64,000 nt of DNA from Hirsutella rhossiliensis. Taxonomy: Eukaryota > Ascomycota > Sordariomycetes > Hypocreales > Ophiocordycipitaceae. Of the stretch, positions 47,201-60,012 are shown in pieces (within the stretch, counting starts at the first letter, position 1; each line of letters starts with the position of its first letter). A program made the position numbers and the translations under genes. A model generated the notes under the pieces. That model saw only the letters and a program-made list of their open reading frames with translations. It had not been told where the DNA came from and did no database searches. The stretch lies in the NCBI RefSeq assembly GCF_020360975.1, contig NW_025408670.1, positions 5,828,001 through 5,892,000 on the forward strand. The letters run 5' to 3'.

Positions 47201-50200
47201 GAGTGTCGTAGTTGACCGTCAGTCCTTCGACATCCAGCGGAATCTCGGATTCCACCAGCTTGCCACCGAAATACTCGACAGCAGGGATAGAGCTCTGATC
47301 ATTGTCGTAGTAATCCCTCGTCAGAGCAGCAATGTGGGCATGGTGGATGCCGTCGAGAATATCCTTGACGGGTTCATCGACAATGGTGGAGAACCTAGCG
47401 GCCATCGGACCCTGGAGAATGCAGCACCGTCCGACGTCCTGGTCAATGACTGCATCGAGGTCTTCCGACTGCCACAAAGAGTCCTTCTTGAAGAAGTACT
47501 CAAAGTTTTCATCCAGAGCAGGGATGAAAGTTACGGGCTTCTGTCCCGGCCGCATGCAGAGGAGCAAGAAGTGCTGGACATCTTGCGCGTTGATGATTTG
47601 CGCCTCTGCCTCGGGATACTTGGCCAGAATCCGATCCACGGTGCTGAAAGGCTCGTCCAAGTCCGAATAATTTTGGAGCAACGAGGGCTGGCCGGGCGAG
47701 ACGGTGAAGCGTTCCTCAACCCGATGGATAAAATCACCAGTGAGCCTTGCGAACGACGGATCAATCCATCGAGACTGATGCTTGACAAAGAGCAGCCCCA
47801 CCAAGCGCCGCACAACCTCAGCGTATGTCATGTCCTCCAGGTCAACGGATTTCCCGGCCTTGTTGCAGCCAAACCACACCTTCTGGAAGTCGTCGTTGAG
47901 CTTCTTGATGATGTATTCTCGGCTCTTCTTCAGCTCTGCCACCCTCTTCTCCTTGGGGAGGCTGAAGATCTTTTGGTCCATCTCGGCCCAGAATCTGACA
48001 CCACGCGTGGCGAGCTTGTGGATGGGCTCACCCATCTCGGACCGCACAGTAATGACACCGCCAGCAGGGCCCTTGTATGTCTTTTCCCACTCGCCATCGT
48101 CGAGGCCAGGGGCGTCGATAATTGCCTGTTTCGCAGTCTTGCCTGTGTGTGCTTCTTTGGCGACCATCATGCGGCTGCCGAACAAGCAGCCGTCAAACGG
48201 CATCGGTGGGTAGCCATACTTCTTCGCCCAGTCGCCGGTGATGTAGGGGTAGGTATCTTCGGCGCCACCGAAGCCGCTGCCGGCGACCAGGATTATGTTC
48301 TCTTGACGTCGAATGCGATTATACATCTGGAGGACGGGTTGGTGAAAGTCTTCGAAGGAGTGATGGCCGCCGCCTCTGCCACCCGTCCATTGAATAATGA
48401 CGGGGAAGCTTGGGTTGGCTTTTGCGATGTTGATGACGGCTTGGATCGCCTCGACGGAGCCGGGCTTGAAGGCAATATGCTTGAGGCCCAAGGTCTCGAT
48501 GTACTCCTGCGCAACCTCGATGGAAGGCACGCCGGCACCAATGGCCAGACCCTCGATTGGCACGCCCTCTGAGCGCAGTCTGCCCAGCAAAGGGATTTGC
48601 CACGCCAGGGCTCGGGGGTTCACGTAAAGGACGTTGACGGTGATTCCGCGACCCGAGGGAATAGCGTTTTCAATCTTGGTCAGGGCATCGGTCATCCTTT
48701 TGGCGTTGAAGTAGCCGCCGCCGCCGAGTTCAATGTGATAGCCTGCGTTCATCGTGGCAGCGACAAAGTCCCAGGGAACCGTGGCGGGAGTCATTCCAGC
48801 CACCATGATGGGAGGCAGGCCGAGAAGCCGGCTCATCTTGGTGTCGACGTACTTGCGCCCGCTCGATGTCTTGACGAGTCTGGGGCCAAATTCCTTGACC
48901 CAGTCGATGGCATACCTGACAGCGTTCTCTTCGTCTCTATCAAAGAGCTCAGGCTTGTAACCGACTTCCGTGATGGTGCCATCGATAGTTCCAGCGAGGA
49001 TGACACGAACTCCGGTCCCCTCCTTGTTCCGGCTAGTCAGGATGCCGAGGCCAGAAACGCCGCCGGGGCCGAAGTCAAGGACATGCGTCGCTCCGGGGAA
49101 GACAGTTGCATTCTCCCAGTTGACAGGGTCACGTGTGATCAAGCGCACGAGAGCGGGAACGACATTGCCTTTCACCTCGGCACGGAGATCCTTGCCAGTG
49201 TTTGTGTCGAAAACCGGGATGCCCAAGGAGCCGGAGTCGATGCTAACGTCCTTCAGATCCTCGTCGATCATGGCAGTTGCCTCTGCGAGGTATTTGCTGT
49301 GGAAAGGAGCGGTGATGGGGAGAAAGCGGTTGACGAAGCGGATCTTGCGCTCCGTATAGGGAATGCGGGTCTGGTCAAGGCCTGTGGGGGCCTTTACTTT
49401 GCGCAGCTGCGAATTGAGACCGTAGAGCGAGGTGGGAGGGCCCGTGACGACAAGGTTGCGTGGGCTGTTGACGAGCGACACGCTAATGTGACGGTGGTCT
49501 GGGAGGTATTGGTTGGTGGCATCGATGTGCTTCTGCACCTCCTGCTGCGACAGATCACGTATGCTGAGCATGGGTGTGGGGGAGCCCTCGCCATTATCCA
49601 TGGATTCACGCAGCATGGTGGGTGTCATGGAAGTGGTGGGAAACGCCTGCTGGCTCCGTGTTCCGATCCAGAAGAGAATGGCCAACGTCGAGCTGACGAT
49701 TTCGCGCCACGAGTCCCAGGACTCGGCAGCGGCCGTCGCCGCCGCCATGACAATGCCCTGCGAGTGACCAGTGGTGCCGCTGATGCGCTCTCGCAATTGG
49801 CCTGGGTCGATGCCGAGAACCTTGCACGTCACCTCGTAGTGCGCCATCTGGACCAGGCCGATCAAGGGGAAGCTGACAGGTGCTGAGATGAGGTATTCGA
49901 CATCGGGGGTGGAGTCTGGGTGCTGAAGCCAGTTCATGATATCGAGACCCTTGGGGAACATCTTCTCAGCGCTGGGGTGGTTCGACAACGTCTGGAGTTG
50001 CTCGGCAGCAGAGGTGATGAGCTCGCCGACGAAGCTGGGGTATGTCTGAAAAACTTCGCGAAGCTCCTCAAAGTACTCCTCAATGTTCCCCTGACCACCA
50101 AAGATGGTGTAGATCTCGGCGGAGCCATCGTCCGAAGCCCGCAGCAGGGCGGACTCGTGAGGCTTGATGGCACGGTTGGAGACGGCCCGGGCAAGATAAT

Positions 50201-50618
50201 AGCTGCGAATCACCTCAAGCTTCTTGGCCTCGATGCCCGGGAGTGTGGCGGCGATGGCGTGGGCCTCGTTACCGCGGAGAAATGCTCTCTCAAACTCGTT
50301 GAGCACAAGCTTGAGAACCTCTTCGTAGGAGCCCTGGGCATCATCCTCTCCATCTTCCACCTCGCGGGCCACAGAACCCAGGTATCTTGCGACCAGCTCG
50401 GGAACAGAGGATGGCTCGTCGTCCTGAGCAAGCTCGTCGGTGGCAGCGGGCAAGCTCGCAACAAAGCGGTCTTTCAGCTGGGAGGCGTGGAAATGGAGGC
50501 TGGTCGGGACAAGGAAGGAGGTTTCGAGGGAGCCATGGGTCAGGGTCAAGGGCCGGAGAGAGGAATTGGATCTGGGGGTGGAAAGGCCCGTCTGAGGGCC
50601 GGTTCCCGTGCCGTACAT
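44240..50618 (-). CDS. FAS1: Fatty acid synthase subunit beta
   Basis: This is one of the two chains of the cytosolic fungal type I FAS, carrying acetyl transferase, enoyl reductase, dehydratase and malonyl/palmitoyl transferase activities. Two exons, 50618-45422 and 45348-44240 (73-bp intron), give 2,101 residues, the normal length. The start [20 protein letters not shown] is the family N-terminus; an in-frame ATG 69 bp upstream (50,687) is less likely. The acetyl transferase nucleophile is GTTGHSQG (Ser286). The enoyl reductase begins near [20 protein letters not shown], a hot-dog dehydratase is seen at [13 protein letters not shown], and the malonyl/palmitoyl transferase nucleophile lies in [16 protein letters not shown] after the intron. 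It is divergent from FAS alpha. Gene symbol follows yeast usage; Aspergillus uses fasB. Confidence 0.96.
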
Positions 50619-52783
50619 GATGGCGGAAGGGTATCGTTCGAGTCTGCAGGGCAATGCATGGTTAGTCGTGCCGTCTTGCACCAGCACAAGGGAAGCAGGA
50701 AGAAGGCCATGCCTATCAGTTCAGCTCGCGGGACCGTGAGCAACTCGGCGAGCGACGCTCGTGCGATGCAACGGCAAGCTGGACAATTGCCAGTGCGGAA
50801 ACTCGCGGCCCTCGTGTGACGATGGGCGGGACAAGCTTCAGACAAGATGGACCCGGACAAGCTGTCGCGACCCAAGGGAAAGGAGGTGAAAGCGACAAGG
50901 GGAATCAAGGAATCAGATGGGAACGCCGGAGGGATAGGCGGTGGGAGGATCGGGGACGCGGAGATATCAACAGCGTGTAAGTTGAAGCCGGGGAGAAAAA
51001 TCGGGTGTCAGGTACAATGCATGCTGTCAGTCACTGACGGGGAGCTGGATGGAAGCATTGGCTCGCCAATTTTTTTAGTTCTGTTGGGGATGTGTCCCTC
51101 CCGCTTGACGGCAAAGGGTCCCCAGCGACAACGCGTACCTGTACATGCCTTGCCCTTGGAAGGGTGGGCCTACCTTGGGTGCTTTTAGGGTCTTTTAGGG
51201 GCCCCGAATCGGACCGGACTGCAGCGCGGCGCTGAAGACGGGACCCCGCCCAGGTCACCACCGTTGATGGCCGGCCGCTGGGGACTCGGAGAGGCTGCAC
51301 GCGGCCTGCACGCCATTTCCGCTCCGTCTTGGCTGCGCGGAGAGTTTGATGCGTTCGTCAGGCAGTATCTTTGCATGAGTTTGTCGCCATTGGCACGGGC
51401 ACGTCGTCGCAAACTCAAGGGCGTGATGAGCAAGCACTCCCTCTCCCTGCATATCTTACCTTCCTTACCAGCCTGGCACAATGCCTGCGCACGTACCCAG
51501 CAGGAACGCCACCCGAAGATGCAAAAGTCCGGGGCCGCCATTGTTTGATTTGGAGCAAGACACCCAACACAGGGGCAGTCGAGGCCGTGGGGACCGGTTC
51601 GGGTTCGGATGGAGCGGCTGGTTTTCGGTGTGTTCCAGCGGCACAGCGGAGCGAGACAGCACCGGCCGGTATCGGTACTTGCGATGCTGCACACAGTCCC
51701 AGCGAAATTGCGCCAACAGTCGTCGTATCTCCACCAACGGAAGTCTGGTGGGGACGCATCTCGCTGCAAGGCTCCCTGCCAGATTTAACCGGCAGGCAGG
51801 CCAAGGAACCGCGAGTACCTGCGGCTATCACGACCGCGTCAACCCACCACCCCTTTCTTTTGCCCCAACTGCTGTCATGGAGGGTTGCACTCTTTCTCAC
51901 CCATCCGCTGCGTGGCCATTGCCATACTAAACACACATACATGCGAATACGAGTTCCAACGGCCTCAACGTCGCAGAAGCTGTATCCAGTCGCCAGTAAC
52001 TCAACTTCATGCACAGGTGGAAGCTCGTAGAACAGCCCCGAAAGGTGACGGACTCACCAGCTCGCAGTTCGCTTTCGTCCCGAATGAGGCCGGGTGGGGC
52101 TTCCAAGGGCGAGCGTGTTTCTGGCTCCCTTCTGAACCTCCATGTACTGTAACTACAGAGACGGCTTTTGATCCAGCAGTCCGCATCCGCGTCAGGGCAT
52201 TGTCAGCTTGCCGTGTTGGGCCTAGACTGCCAATCTGGTTGAGGGGCCCACCTACTAGTCCTCACTGTAAGGTACAGTACTGTACTGTACAGTACTGCAT
52301 GGCGCTGCGGCCACCCTGCAGGCGTCCCCCAATTTTTTTCTACGAGCCACTAGTGGGTCCGTTCAACAATCATCAATGGGCCAAGCCTTCCCTCCCGTCC
52401 AGCCTCTATCACCACCGTCTGCATCTTTTCCTCCCCGGTTCTCCCGCCCATCCTCCTCTATCCATTTCGCAGCTGACGGTAGCAAGACTTGGGTGGTTTC
52501 TTTGTTTGCTCACATCACCCGTCCCGTCTGACCTTTACCCTTCTCCCCTTCCCCTGCTCCGCCCTGCTTGACGGGTTCGCAGCATTATCATTGCGGAGCT
52601 TGATTCGAGAGCTCCAGCCTTCACGCCACGGGGTCCAGCCACCTCTGAGTGTATAATCTCGACCTCTGTGCCTCTCGAACCGGTGGTTCAGCAGTTGGAC
52701 TTTGACCGGCTCGATTGACTGGCCCCGAGACCTTGGACGCGTCCAACTTGCGCCGTCGACCTCGTCGAATCGTGTCCTCCACC
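50619..52783. promoter_or_regulatory. Shared divergent promoter region of FAS beta and FAS alpha
   Basis: 2,165 bp separate the start codons of the two FAS genes, so both promoters lie here and co-regulation is likely. A CTGCAG just upstream of the FAS beta start (minus strand) could be a 5' UTR intron acceptor. A 23-bp inverted repeat lies at 52,275-52,297. Pyrimidine-rich DNA at about 52,380-52,560 precedes FAS alpha, typical of strong fungal promoters. No further gene is supported; frames here are unconserved Ser/Pro/Arg-rich text. Confidence 0.7.
52275..52297. promoter_or_regulatory. Inverted repeat in the FAS intergenic region
   Basis: Two perfect 10-bp arms (CAGTACTGTA and TACAGTACTG) are separated by 3 bp. 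The arms themselves repeat GTACTGTAC. It lies about 490 bp upstream of the FAS alpha start. It could be a dimeric regulator site or simply a palindromic repeat. Confidence 0.4.
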
Positions 52784-55700
52784 ATGCGGCCCGAGGTCGA
52801 GCAAGAGCTCGCTCACACCCTGCTTATTGAGCTTCTCGCGTACCAGTTTGCCTCGCCCGTAAGATGGATCGAAACCCAGGATGTCTTCCTCGCCGAGAGG
52901 ACGGCCGAGCGCATCGTCGAAATCGGCCCAGCAGACACGCTGGGTGTCATGGCCAAGCGCACACTGGCCTCCAAGTATGAGGCGTACGACGCTGCAAAGT
53001 CCGTACAGCGCCAAATACTCTGCTACAACAAAGACGCAAAGGAGATTTACTACGATGTCGATCCCGTTGAGGAGGAGCCGGAGCCCGCCGCCGGCTCCGC
53101 TGATGCGCCAGCCTCGGGAGGCGCGTCGAGTGCCGCTGCCCCGGGTCCTGCATCGGCCGCCGCCGCTCCTCCTCCCCCGAGCTCGGGGCCCGCTGCCCAG
53201 ATTCCAGATGAGCCGGTACAGGCTATCGACATTGTCCGCGCCTTGATTGCGCAGAAGCTCAAGAAGCCCCTTCTTGACGTTCCCCTCAGCAAGGCCATCA
53301 AAGATCTCGTTGGAGGTGAGTTGCCCTTTTCAGCTCTTCGTGAGCTCGGTTTCTGATGACACCGTAGGCAAATCCACCCTTCAAAACGAAATTCTCGGAG
53401 ACCTCGGCAAGGAGTTTGGCTCGACGCCCGAGAAGCCAGAAGACACGCCTCTCGACGAGCTCGGCGCATCCATGCAAGCCACCTTCGACGGCAACCTCGG
53501 CAAGCAGTCGCAGTCCCTGATTGCAAGGCTGATTTCTTCCAAGATGCCTGGAGGCTTCAACATCACAGCTGCTCGAAAATACCTCGAGACGAGATGGGGC
53601 CTCGGGCCGGGGCGGCAGGACGGCGCTCTCCTCCTGGCTTTGACCATGGAGCCTCCGTCCCGTCTTGGCTCCGAAGCCGACGCCAAGGGGTTCTTGGATG
53701 ACGTGACACAAAAACACTCGGCCAACGCAGGCTTCTCCCTGTCCACGGCATCGGCTGCCGGCTCGGATGCCTCTGCCGGCGGCATGATGATGGACCCTGC
53801 CGCCATCGACGCCCTCACCAAGGATCAGCGTGCTCTATTCAAGCAACAGCTTGAGCTGTTTGCCCGCTATCTCAAGATGGACCTCCGCTCCGGCGACAAG
53901 TCCTTCATTGATTCCCAAAAGTCGGAAAAGGTCCTCCAGGCGCAGCTTGACCTGTGGACCGCCGAGCACGGCGACTTTTACGCTTCCGGTATCGAGCCTG
54001 TTTTCAGCCCTCCCAAGGCCCGGACGTACGATTCCTCGTGGAACTGGGCCCGCCAGGATGCTCTCAGTATGTATTTCGACATCATCTTTGGCAGACTGCA
54101 GGCCATCGATCGTGAAATCGTTAGCCAGTGCATCCGGATCATGAACCGGTCCAACCCCAAGCTCCTCGATTTTATGCAGTATCACATCGACAACTGTCCC
54201 ACCGAACGGGGAGAGACGTACAAGCTAGCCAAAGAACTTGGACAACAGCTCATTGAGAACTGTAAGGACGTCCTGAACGTTTCCCCCGTTTGCAAAGATG
54301 TGGCGGTTCCGACCGGCCCCCGCACAACCGTTGATGCTCGCGGCAACCTCAACTACGAAGAGGTGCCTCGTGCAAGTTGCCGGAAGCTGGAGCACTATGT
54401 CCAGCAAATGGCCGAGGGCGGCAAGATTTCCGAGTATGGGAACCGCACCAAGGTCCAGAGCGATCTGCAGCGCATCTACAAGCTCATCAGGCAGCAGCAC
54501 AAGATGTCCAAGACTTCTCAGCTCGAGATCAAGAGCCTGTATGGAGACGTCCTGCGTTCGCTTGCCATGAACCAGAGCCAGATCCTGCCCAAGGACAATG
54601 GCAAGAGCAAGAAGACCAGTCTCAAGGGTGCCAACCATAGCAAGGGCAAGGTCGAGACCATCCCTTTCCTGCATCTCAAGCGCAAGACCCTCCATGGCTG
54701 GGATTACAGCAAAAAGCTCACTGCTGTCTACCTCAACTGCCTCGAGGAGGCTGCCAAGTCGGGCGTGACCTTCCAGGGCAAGCATGTCCTCATGACTGGC
54801 GCCGGTGCCGGATCCATTGGCGCCGAAGTGCTGCAGGGTCTCATCAGCGGCGGCGCCAGGGTTGTAGTGACAACCAGCCGATTCTCCCGTGAGGTGACCG
54901 AGTACTACCAGTCCATGTATACGCGCTACGGCTCGCGCGGATCTCAGATTGTCGTGGTTCCCTTCAACCAGGGCAGTAAGCAAGATGTGGAAGCACTCGT
55001 CGAGTACATTTACGACACGAAGAATGGTCTTGGGTGGGATCTCGACTTTGTCGTTCCCTTTGCTGCCATCTCGGAGAACGGCCGCCAGATCGACAGCGTC
55101 GACTCCAGGTCGGAGCTAGCCCACCGAATTATGCTCACCAACTTGGTCAGGCTTCTGGGCTGCGTCAAGGCCCAGAAGGCTGAGAGGGGTTTCGAGACAA
55201 GGCCCGCCCAGGTTGTGCTTCCCCTGTCCCCCAATCACGGCACCTTTGGCAATGACGGGCTGTACTCTGAGTCCAAGCTCGGACTCGAGACGCTCTTCAA
55301 CCGATGGTACTCGGAGAACTGGGCAAACTACCTAACCATCTGCGGCGCTGTCATTGGCTGGACCCGCGGCACTGGTCTCATGTCTGGCAACAACATTGTG
55401 GCAGAGGGCGTGGAGGCTTTTGGCGTCCGCACCTTCTCACAGCAAGAAATGGCCTTTAATCTGATGGGCTTAATGTCGCCTACCATTGTCGATCTGTGCC
55501 AGGCTGAGCCGGTCTTTGCCGATCTTAACGGTGGTCTTCAGTTCATTCCCAACCTCAACGAGGCGATGACCAAGCTCCGAAAGGACATCATGGAGACGAG
55601 CGAGATTCGCAAAGCCGTTGCCAAGGAGAGCGCCATCGAGAATGCTATTGTCAACGGTGCCGAGTCCGAGGCTCTCTACAAGAAGAAGACGATTGATCCT

Positions 55701-58476
55701 CGCGCCAACATCAAATTCGACTTCCCCACTCTGCCGGAATGGAAGAGCGAGGTCGCCCCTCTTCATGACACCCTCAAGGGCATGGTTGACCTGGAGAAGG
55801 TCATCGTTGTCACTGGCTTTGCTGAGGTTGGGCCCTGGGGCAACTCTCGTACCCGCTGGGAGATGGAGGCACACGGCGAGTTTTCCCTCGAGGGCTGCGT
55901 CGAAATGGCATGGATCATGGGCCTCATCAAGAATCACAATGGTCCGCTCAAGGGCAAGCCTTACTCGGGCTGGGTTGATGCCAAGTCTGGTGACCCGGTC
56001 GATGACAAGGATGTCAAGACAAAGTACGAGAAGCACATCCTAGAGCATTCCGGCATCCGCCTGATTGAGCCCGAACTGTTCAATGGTTACGATCCCAACA
56101 AGAAGCAACTGCTCCATGAAGTTGTCATTGAAGAGGATCTCGAGCCGTTTGAAGCTTCCAAGGAGACCGCCGAGGAGTTCAAGCGCGAGCACGGCGACAA
56201 GGTCGAGATTTTCGAGATTCCCGACAGCGGCGAGTATATCATTCGCATGAGAAAGGGAGCCTCGCTTTGGATCCCCAAGGCGCTCCGCTTCGACCGTCTT
56301 GTCGCCGGTCAGATCCCTACCGGCTGGGACCCCAAGCGCTACGGCGTTCCGGAGGACATCATCTCACAGGTTGACCCTGTCACCCTGTTCCTTCTCGTCT
56401 CCACTGCAGAAGCCCTTCTCTCTTGCGGTATCACGGATCCATACGAGTTTTACAAGTATGTCCACGTCTCCGAGGTTGGCAATTGCGTCGGATCTGGCAT
56501 GGGCGGTGCTGCGGCTCTCCGCGGTATGCACAAGGATCGCTTCCTGGACAAGCCGCTCCAGAACGACATTCTGCAAGAGTCTTTCATCAACACCATGGCA
56601 GCCTGGGTCAACATGTTGCTCATTTCCTCATCTGGACCAATCAAGACCCCTGTCGGCGCTTGCGCCACTGCAGTAGAGTCGGTCGACATTGGCTACGAGA
56701 CCATTATGGAGGGCAAGGCCCGTGTCTGCTTCGTGGGTGGCTTCGACGACTTCGGAGAGGAGGGATCCTACGAGTTCGCAAACATGAAGGCGACAAGCAA
56801 CACGGTGGATGAGTTTGCGCATGGCCGAACTCCCAAGGAGATGTCTCGCCCGACGACGACGACGAGAAATGGCTTCATGGAGTCGCAGGGATGCGGAATC
56901 CAGGTTATCATGACCGCCAGACTGGCTCTCGACATGGGCGTTCCCATCTACGGTATCCTGGCTCTCACCACGACCGCTTCCGACAAGATTGGCCGATCTG
57001 TTCCTGCACCAGGGCAAGGCGTTCTCACTACTGCCCGCGAGCACGCCGGCAAGTTTCCGTCTCCGCTGCTCGACATCAACTACCGTCGCCGACAGATCGA
57101 ACGGCGCAAGAAGCAGATCAAGCACTGGCAAGAGTCGGAGCTGGAGTTTGTGCACGACGAGATCGAAGCAATGAAGGCTCAGGGCTCGACCTTTGACGAG
57201 AAGGAGTATGCCCAAGAACGCATCTTGCACATTGAGAAGGAGGCCGTCAGGCAAGACAAGGAGCTCCTGCGAAGCATGGGCAACAACTTTTGGAAAAGCG
57301 ACCCGAGCATCGCCCCGCTACGTGGCGCTCTCGCTACTTGGGGCCTCACTATTGATGATCTGGGAGTTGCGTCCTTCCACGGCACGTCGACCAAGGCCAA
57401 TGACAAGAACGAGTCCTCTGTCATCTGCCAGCAGCTGCGCCACCTGGGACGCAAGAAGGGCAATGCTGTCCTGGGTATCTTCCAGAAGTATCTTACCGGT
57501 CACCCCAAGGGTGCTGCGGGTGCCTGGATGATGAACGGCTGCTTGCAGGTCCTCAACACGGGTTTGGTTCCTGGCAACCGCAATGCCGACAACGTCGACC
57601 CCATCATGGAAGACTTCGACTTGATTGTGTACCCGAGCCGCAGCATCCAGACGGACGGGATCAAGGCTTTCTCGGTCACGTCCTTTGGTTTCGGCCAGAA
57701 GGGAGCCCAGGCCATCGGTATCCACCCCAAGTACCTGTTTGCCACTCTCGATGAGCGCGCCTACAACGAGTATTGTGCCAAGGTCGAGGCCAGGCAGAAG
57801 AAGGCCTACCGCTACTTCCACAACGGCCTGATCAACAACAGCCTGTTCATCGCCAAATCCAGCTCTCCTTACACTGAGGAGCAGCTCCGGACTGTCCTGT
57901 TGAACCCAGACGCCCGCGTGTCGGAAGATACGAAGACGTCTGAGCTCAAGTACGCGGCCAACTTCATGAAGCAGTCTGAGAAGACGGTCTCAGCCTCGAG
58001 GGCCAGCGAGACGCAAAAAGTGATGGAGGCGTTGGCGCACAAGGTGGCCAGCAAGAATAGCCGGATCGGAGTCGACGTCGAGGACATCACGGCCGTCAAT
58101 ATCGACAACGAGACTTTTCTGCAGCGCAACTTCACCGCCGAGGAAACCAGCTACTGCCAAAAGGCTCCGAGCCCGCAGAGCTCCTTTGCGGGCAGGTGGA
58201 GTGCCAAGGAGGCGGTTTTCAAGTCACTTGGCGTGCCCAGCAAGGGAGCCGGCGCGCCCATGAAGGACATTGAGATTCTGAGAGACGACGCCGGCGCGCC
58301 CACTGTTTCGGTAAGATTGCCCGCGCAGGGAGTGGCCTTGGAACACGATACTAACGTTATTGTAGCTCCACGGCGAAGCGGCGGCTGCTGCCAAGCAGGC
58401 TGGTGTCAAGAGCATCACGTTGTCCATCTCGCACTCGGATACGCAGGCTATTGCCGTAGCTGTTGCCAACTTTTAA
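52784..58476 (+). CDS. FAS2: Fatty acid synthase subunit alpha
   Basis: This partner chain of fungal type I FAS contains acyl carrier protein, ketoacyl reductase, ketoacyl synthase and phosphopantetheinyl transferase domains. Exons 52784-53315, 53368-58310 and 58366-58476 give 1,861 residues. [20 protein letters not shown] is the family start. An Ala/Pro/Ser-rich linker (about 105-145) precedes the carrier domain, whose pantetheine site is [11 protein letters not shown] (Ser180). The first intron splits the codon for Gly178. The reductase shows [17 protein letters not shown]. The synthase has the nucleophile Cys in [16 protein letters not shown]. The C-terminal transferase reads [10 protein letters not shown] and [14 protein letters not shown], and the last exon ends [15 protein letters not shown]. 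The last intron has an ACTAACG branch site. Gene symbol follows yeast usage; Aspergillus uses fasA. Confidence 0.96.
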
Positions 58477-59053
58477 CTGTGAATGGGCGAGATACTGGAA
58501 ATGGTGGTACGAATAGCCGAGCCCGAATTGTGGGCGCGTGTGTAGCTTATCCGGGTCGTTTTGTTTGTTCTTGGTAGATAGACTTGATGTGTTCTGATGG
58601 ATGAAGGGAATGGGTTATAAAGTCCAGCGTCGAGGTTCGAATACGCAAGTGCGTCGGCGGAGAGCGGTATCGCAAGATGGATGCACTGTAGACAGACATG
58701 CCCTTTCAACGTGCTATGTATCATGTTGTCTTTGCTGTTGAAACAGAGTCAAGTCCTGGTGCGTGTCTGCGAGGCGAGCCTCTGCAGAGCATTTCGTCTA
58801 CGAGAGCCGAACAAGGTTGGTGCACGGGGAGACCAAAGCTTACGCCCACTGATGCGGTGCGAGCAAGTCCACAGGAGCGCCAGGGGAAGGAGGCGGAAAT
58901 AGTCGGGTCCCATGCTCTCTAATTGATAGGGTATATGTAGATGATACAGCTAAACAAAAAAGCACAACAGCCAATGCGCACGACGACAGGAACTCGGCCA
59001 CGACCTTTCCTCGTATGATGCAAATAGCACCGTGATAGCGGCGGGCAAGAGAC
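58477..59053. other. Convergent 3' intergenic region
   Basis: 577 bp between the stop codons of FAS alpha (+) and LSM4 (-). It holds the two 3' UTRs, with no other gene that I can see. Confidence 0.6.
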
Positions 59054-59647
59054 TCATTGGCCGCGACCCCTTCCGCGACCGCGTCCTCCGCCGCGACCCC
59101 TTCCCCTGTCGCCGCCGCCACGGCCGCCGTGTTCGCCCCTCGACTGTCCGCCCCTGCTGCCTCGGAAGCCTCCTTGCTGGTTCTTTTGCGACTCGCTGAC
59201 TTGGTCGATGATTTCTTCGGGGACGCGCAGGTATTTGATCTAAGGGGCGTTAGCAGACGTCCTCTGCCCCTCCAGGGACGGGCGCTCCGAGGCCTTTACG
59301 TACGTTGTTGCCCTTGATGTAGGCCTCTTTTAGCTTCATGAACTTATCGCCTTCCTGCGAAGAGGCCGGGGGGGTTAGCTTGAGGCTCGCTCGACTCGCT
59401 TCTCGTCAGTCGGGTCTCGCGCAGAGGGCTGCGTACAGGGCTCGTTTGCACCACCTCCTTGAGGGTGAGGTTCATCCAGTTGTCGCACATGACGAGGTGT
59501 CCGTTGAGCGTCTCTCCATTCTTCAGCTCGACCAGCATGGGCTGGCCTTGGGCCGCGTTGAGCAAGCCGAGGGGCAACTGCGGTGATTGGAGAGAGTTAG
59601 GCGTGAGGAGAGTCGCTGGGTAAACGCTGGAGGTAGAGACGAACCAT
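59054..59647 (-). CDS. LSM4: LSm4, U6 snRNA-associated Sm-like protein
   Basis: LSm4 is a subunit of the nuclear Lsm2-8 ring on U6 snRNA and the cytoplasmic Lsm1-7 decapping activator. Exons on the minus strand are 59647-59645, 59577-59437, 59354-59304 and 59239-59054, giving 126 residues. The spliced start [19 protein letters not shown] and the Sm1 motif [17 protein letters not shown] are diagnostic, and Sm2 is [12 protein letters not shown] across the last intron. The tail from about residue 90 is an RGG-type Gly/Arg-rich region ending GRGRGRGQ. All three introns have CTAAC branch sites close to their AG. The first exon would be just the ATG codon, with donor GTTCGT. This start is inferred from the family N-terminus and should be checked with cDNA. 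Pogo-type transposon DNA begins 231 bp upstream. Confidence 0.85.
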
Positions 59648-59877
59648 GGAGCCCTTGTTTTGCGCAAGGCAGTCGCGCTGTTTTGAGAGGTGTGATGGGC
59701 AGCCGCTGTGACCTTTGGGGCTGAGCTGGGGGTTCGGCGTGTCTTGCGAGCTTGAGTGTCGTTGACATGTGGTGGGGCCCCGAGGAAAATGCACAATTGG
59801 CTCCAAGGTACTTGAAATGCGCTTACCTAAGCAGATAGTCGGCAGAATATTGACTTGTTAAACCTGGGCTCTGACTA

Positions 59878-59919
59878 ACGTAATCCACCCCCTTCCCGGT
59901 CAGACCCCCTACTCGGTCA
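59878..59919 (+). repeat. Left terminal inverted repeat of pogo-type element
   Basis: 42 bp, identical to the reverse complement of 61,925-61,966, flanked by TA. Confidence 0.95.
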
Positions 59920-60012
59920 AAAATTCCCCACCGACTAGACCCGCACCTTACGCGAGACAAACGGACAATACCACGACATATTTACTCCAAGAGACAAGTA
60001 ACTCGATTAGGA

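Noticed and set aside
42194..58476. FAS pair as part of a secondary-metabolite cluster
   Set aside because: Both proteins match the primary-metabolism FAS in length and sequence, and no polyketide synthase, P450, transporter or cluster regulator is nearby.
58630..58665. Possible tRNA T-arm (GAGGTTCGAATACGC)
   Set aside because: The stem does not pair over 5 bp and no other tRNA arms are present.
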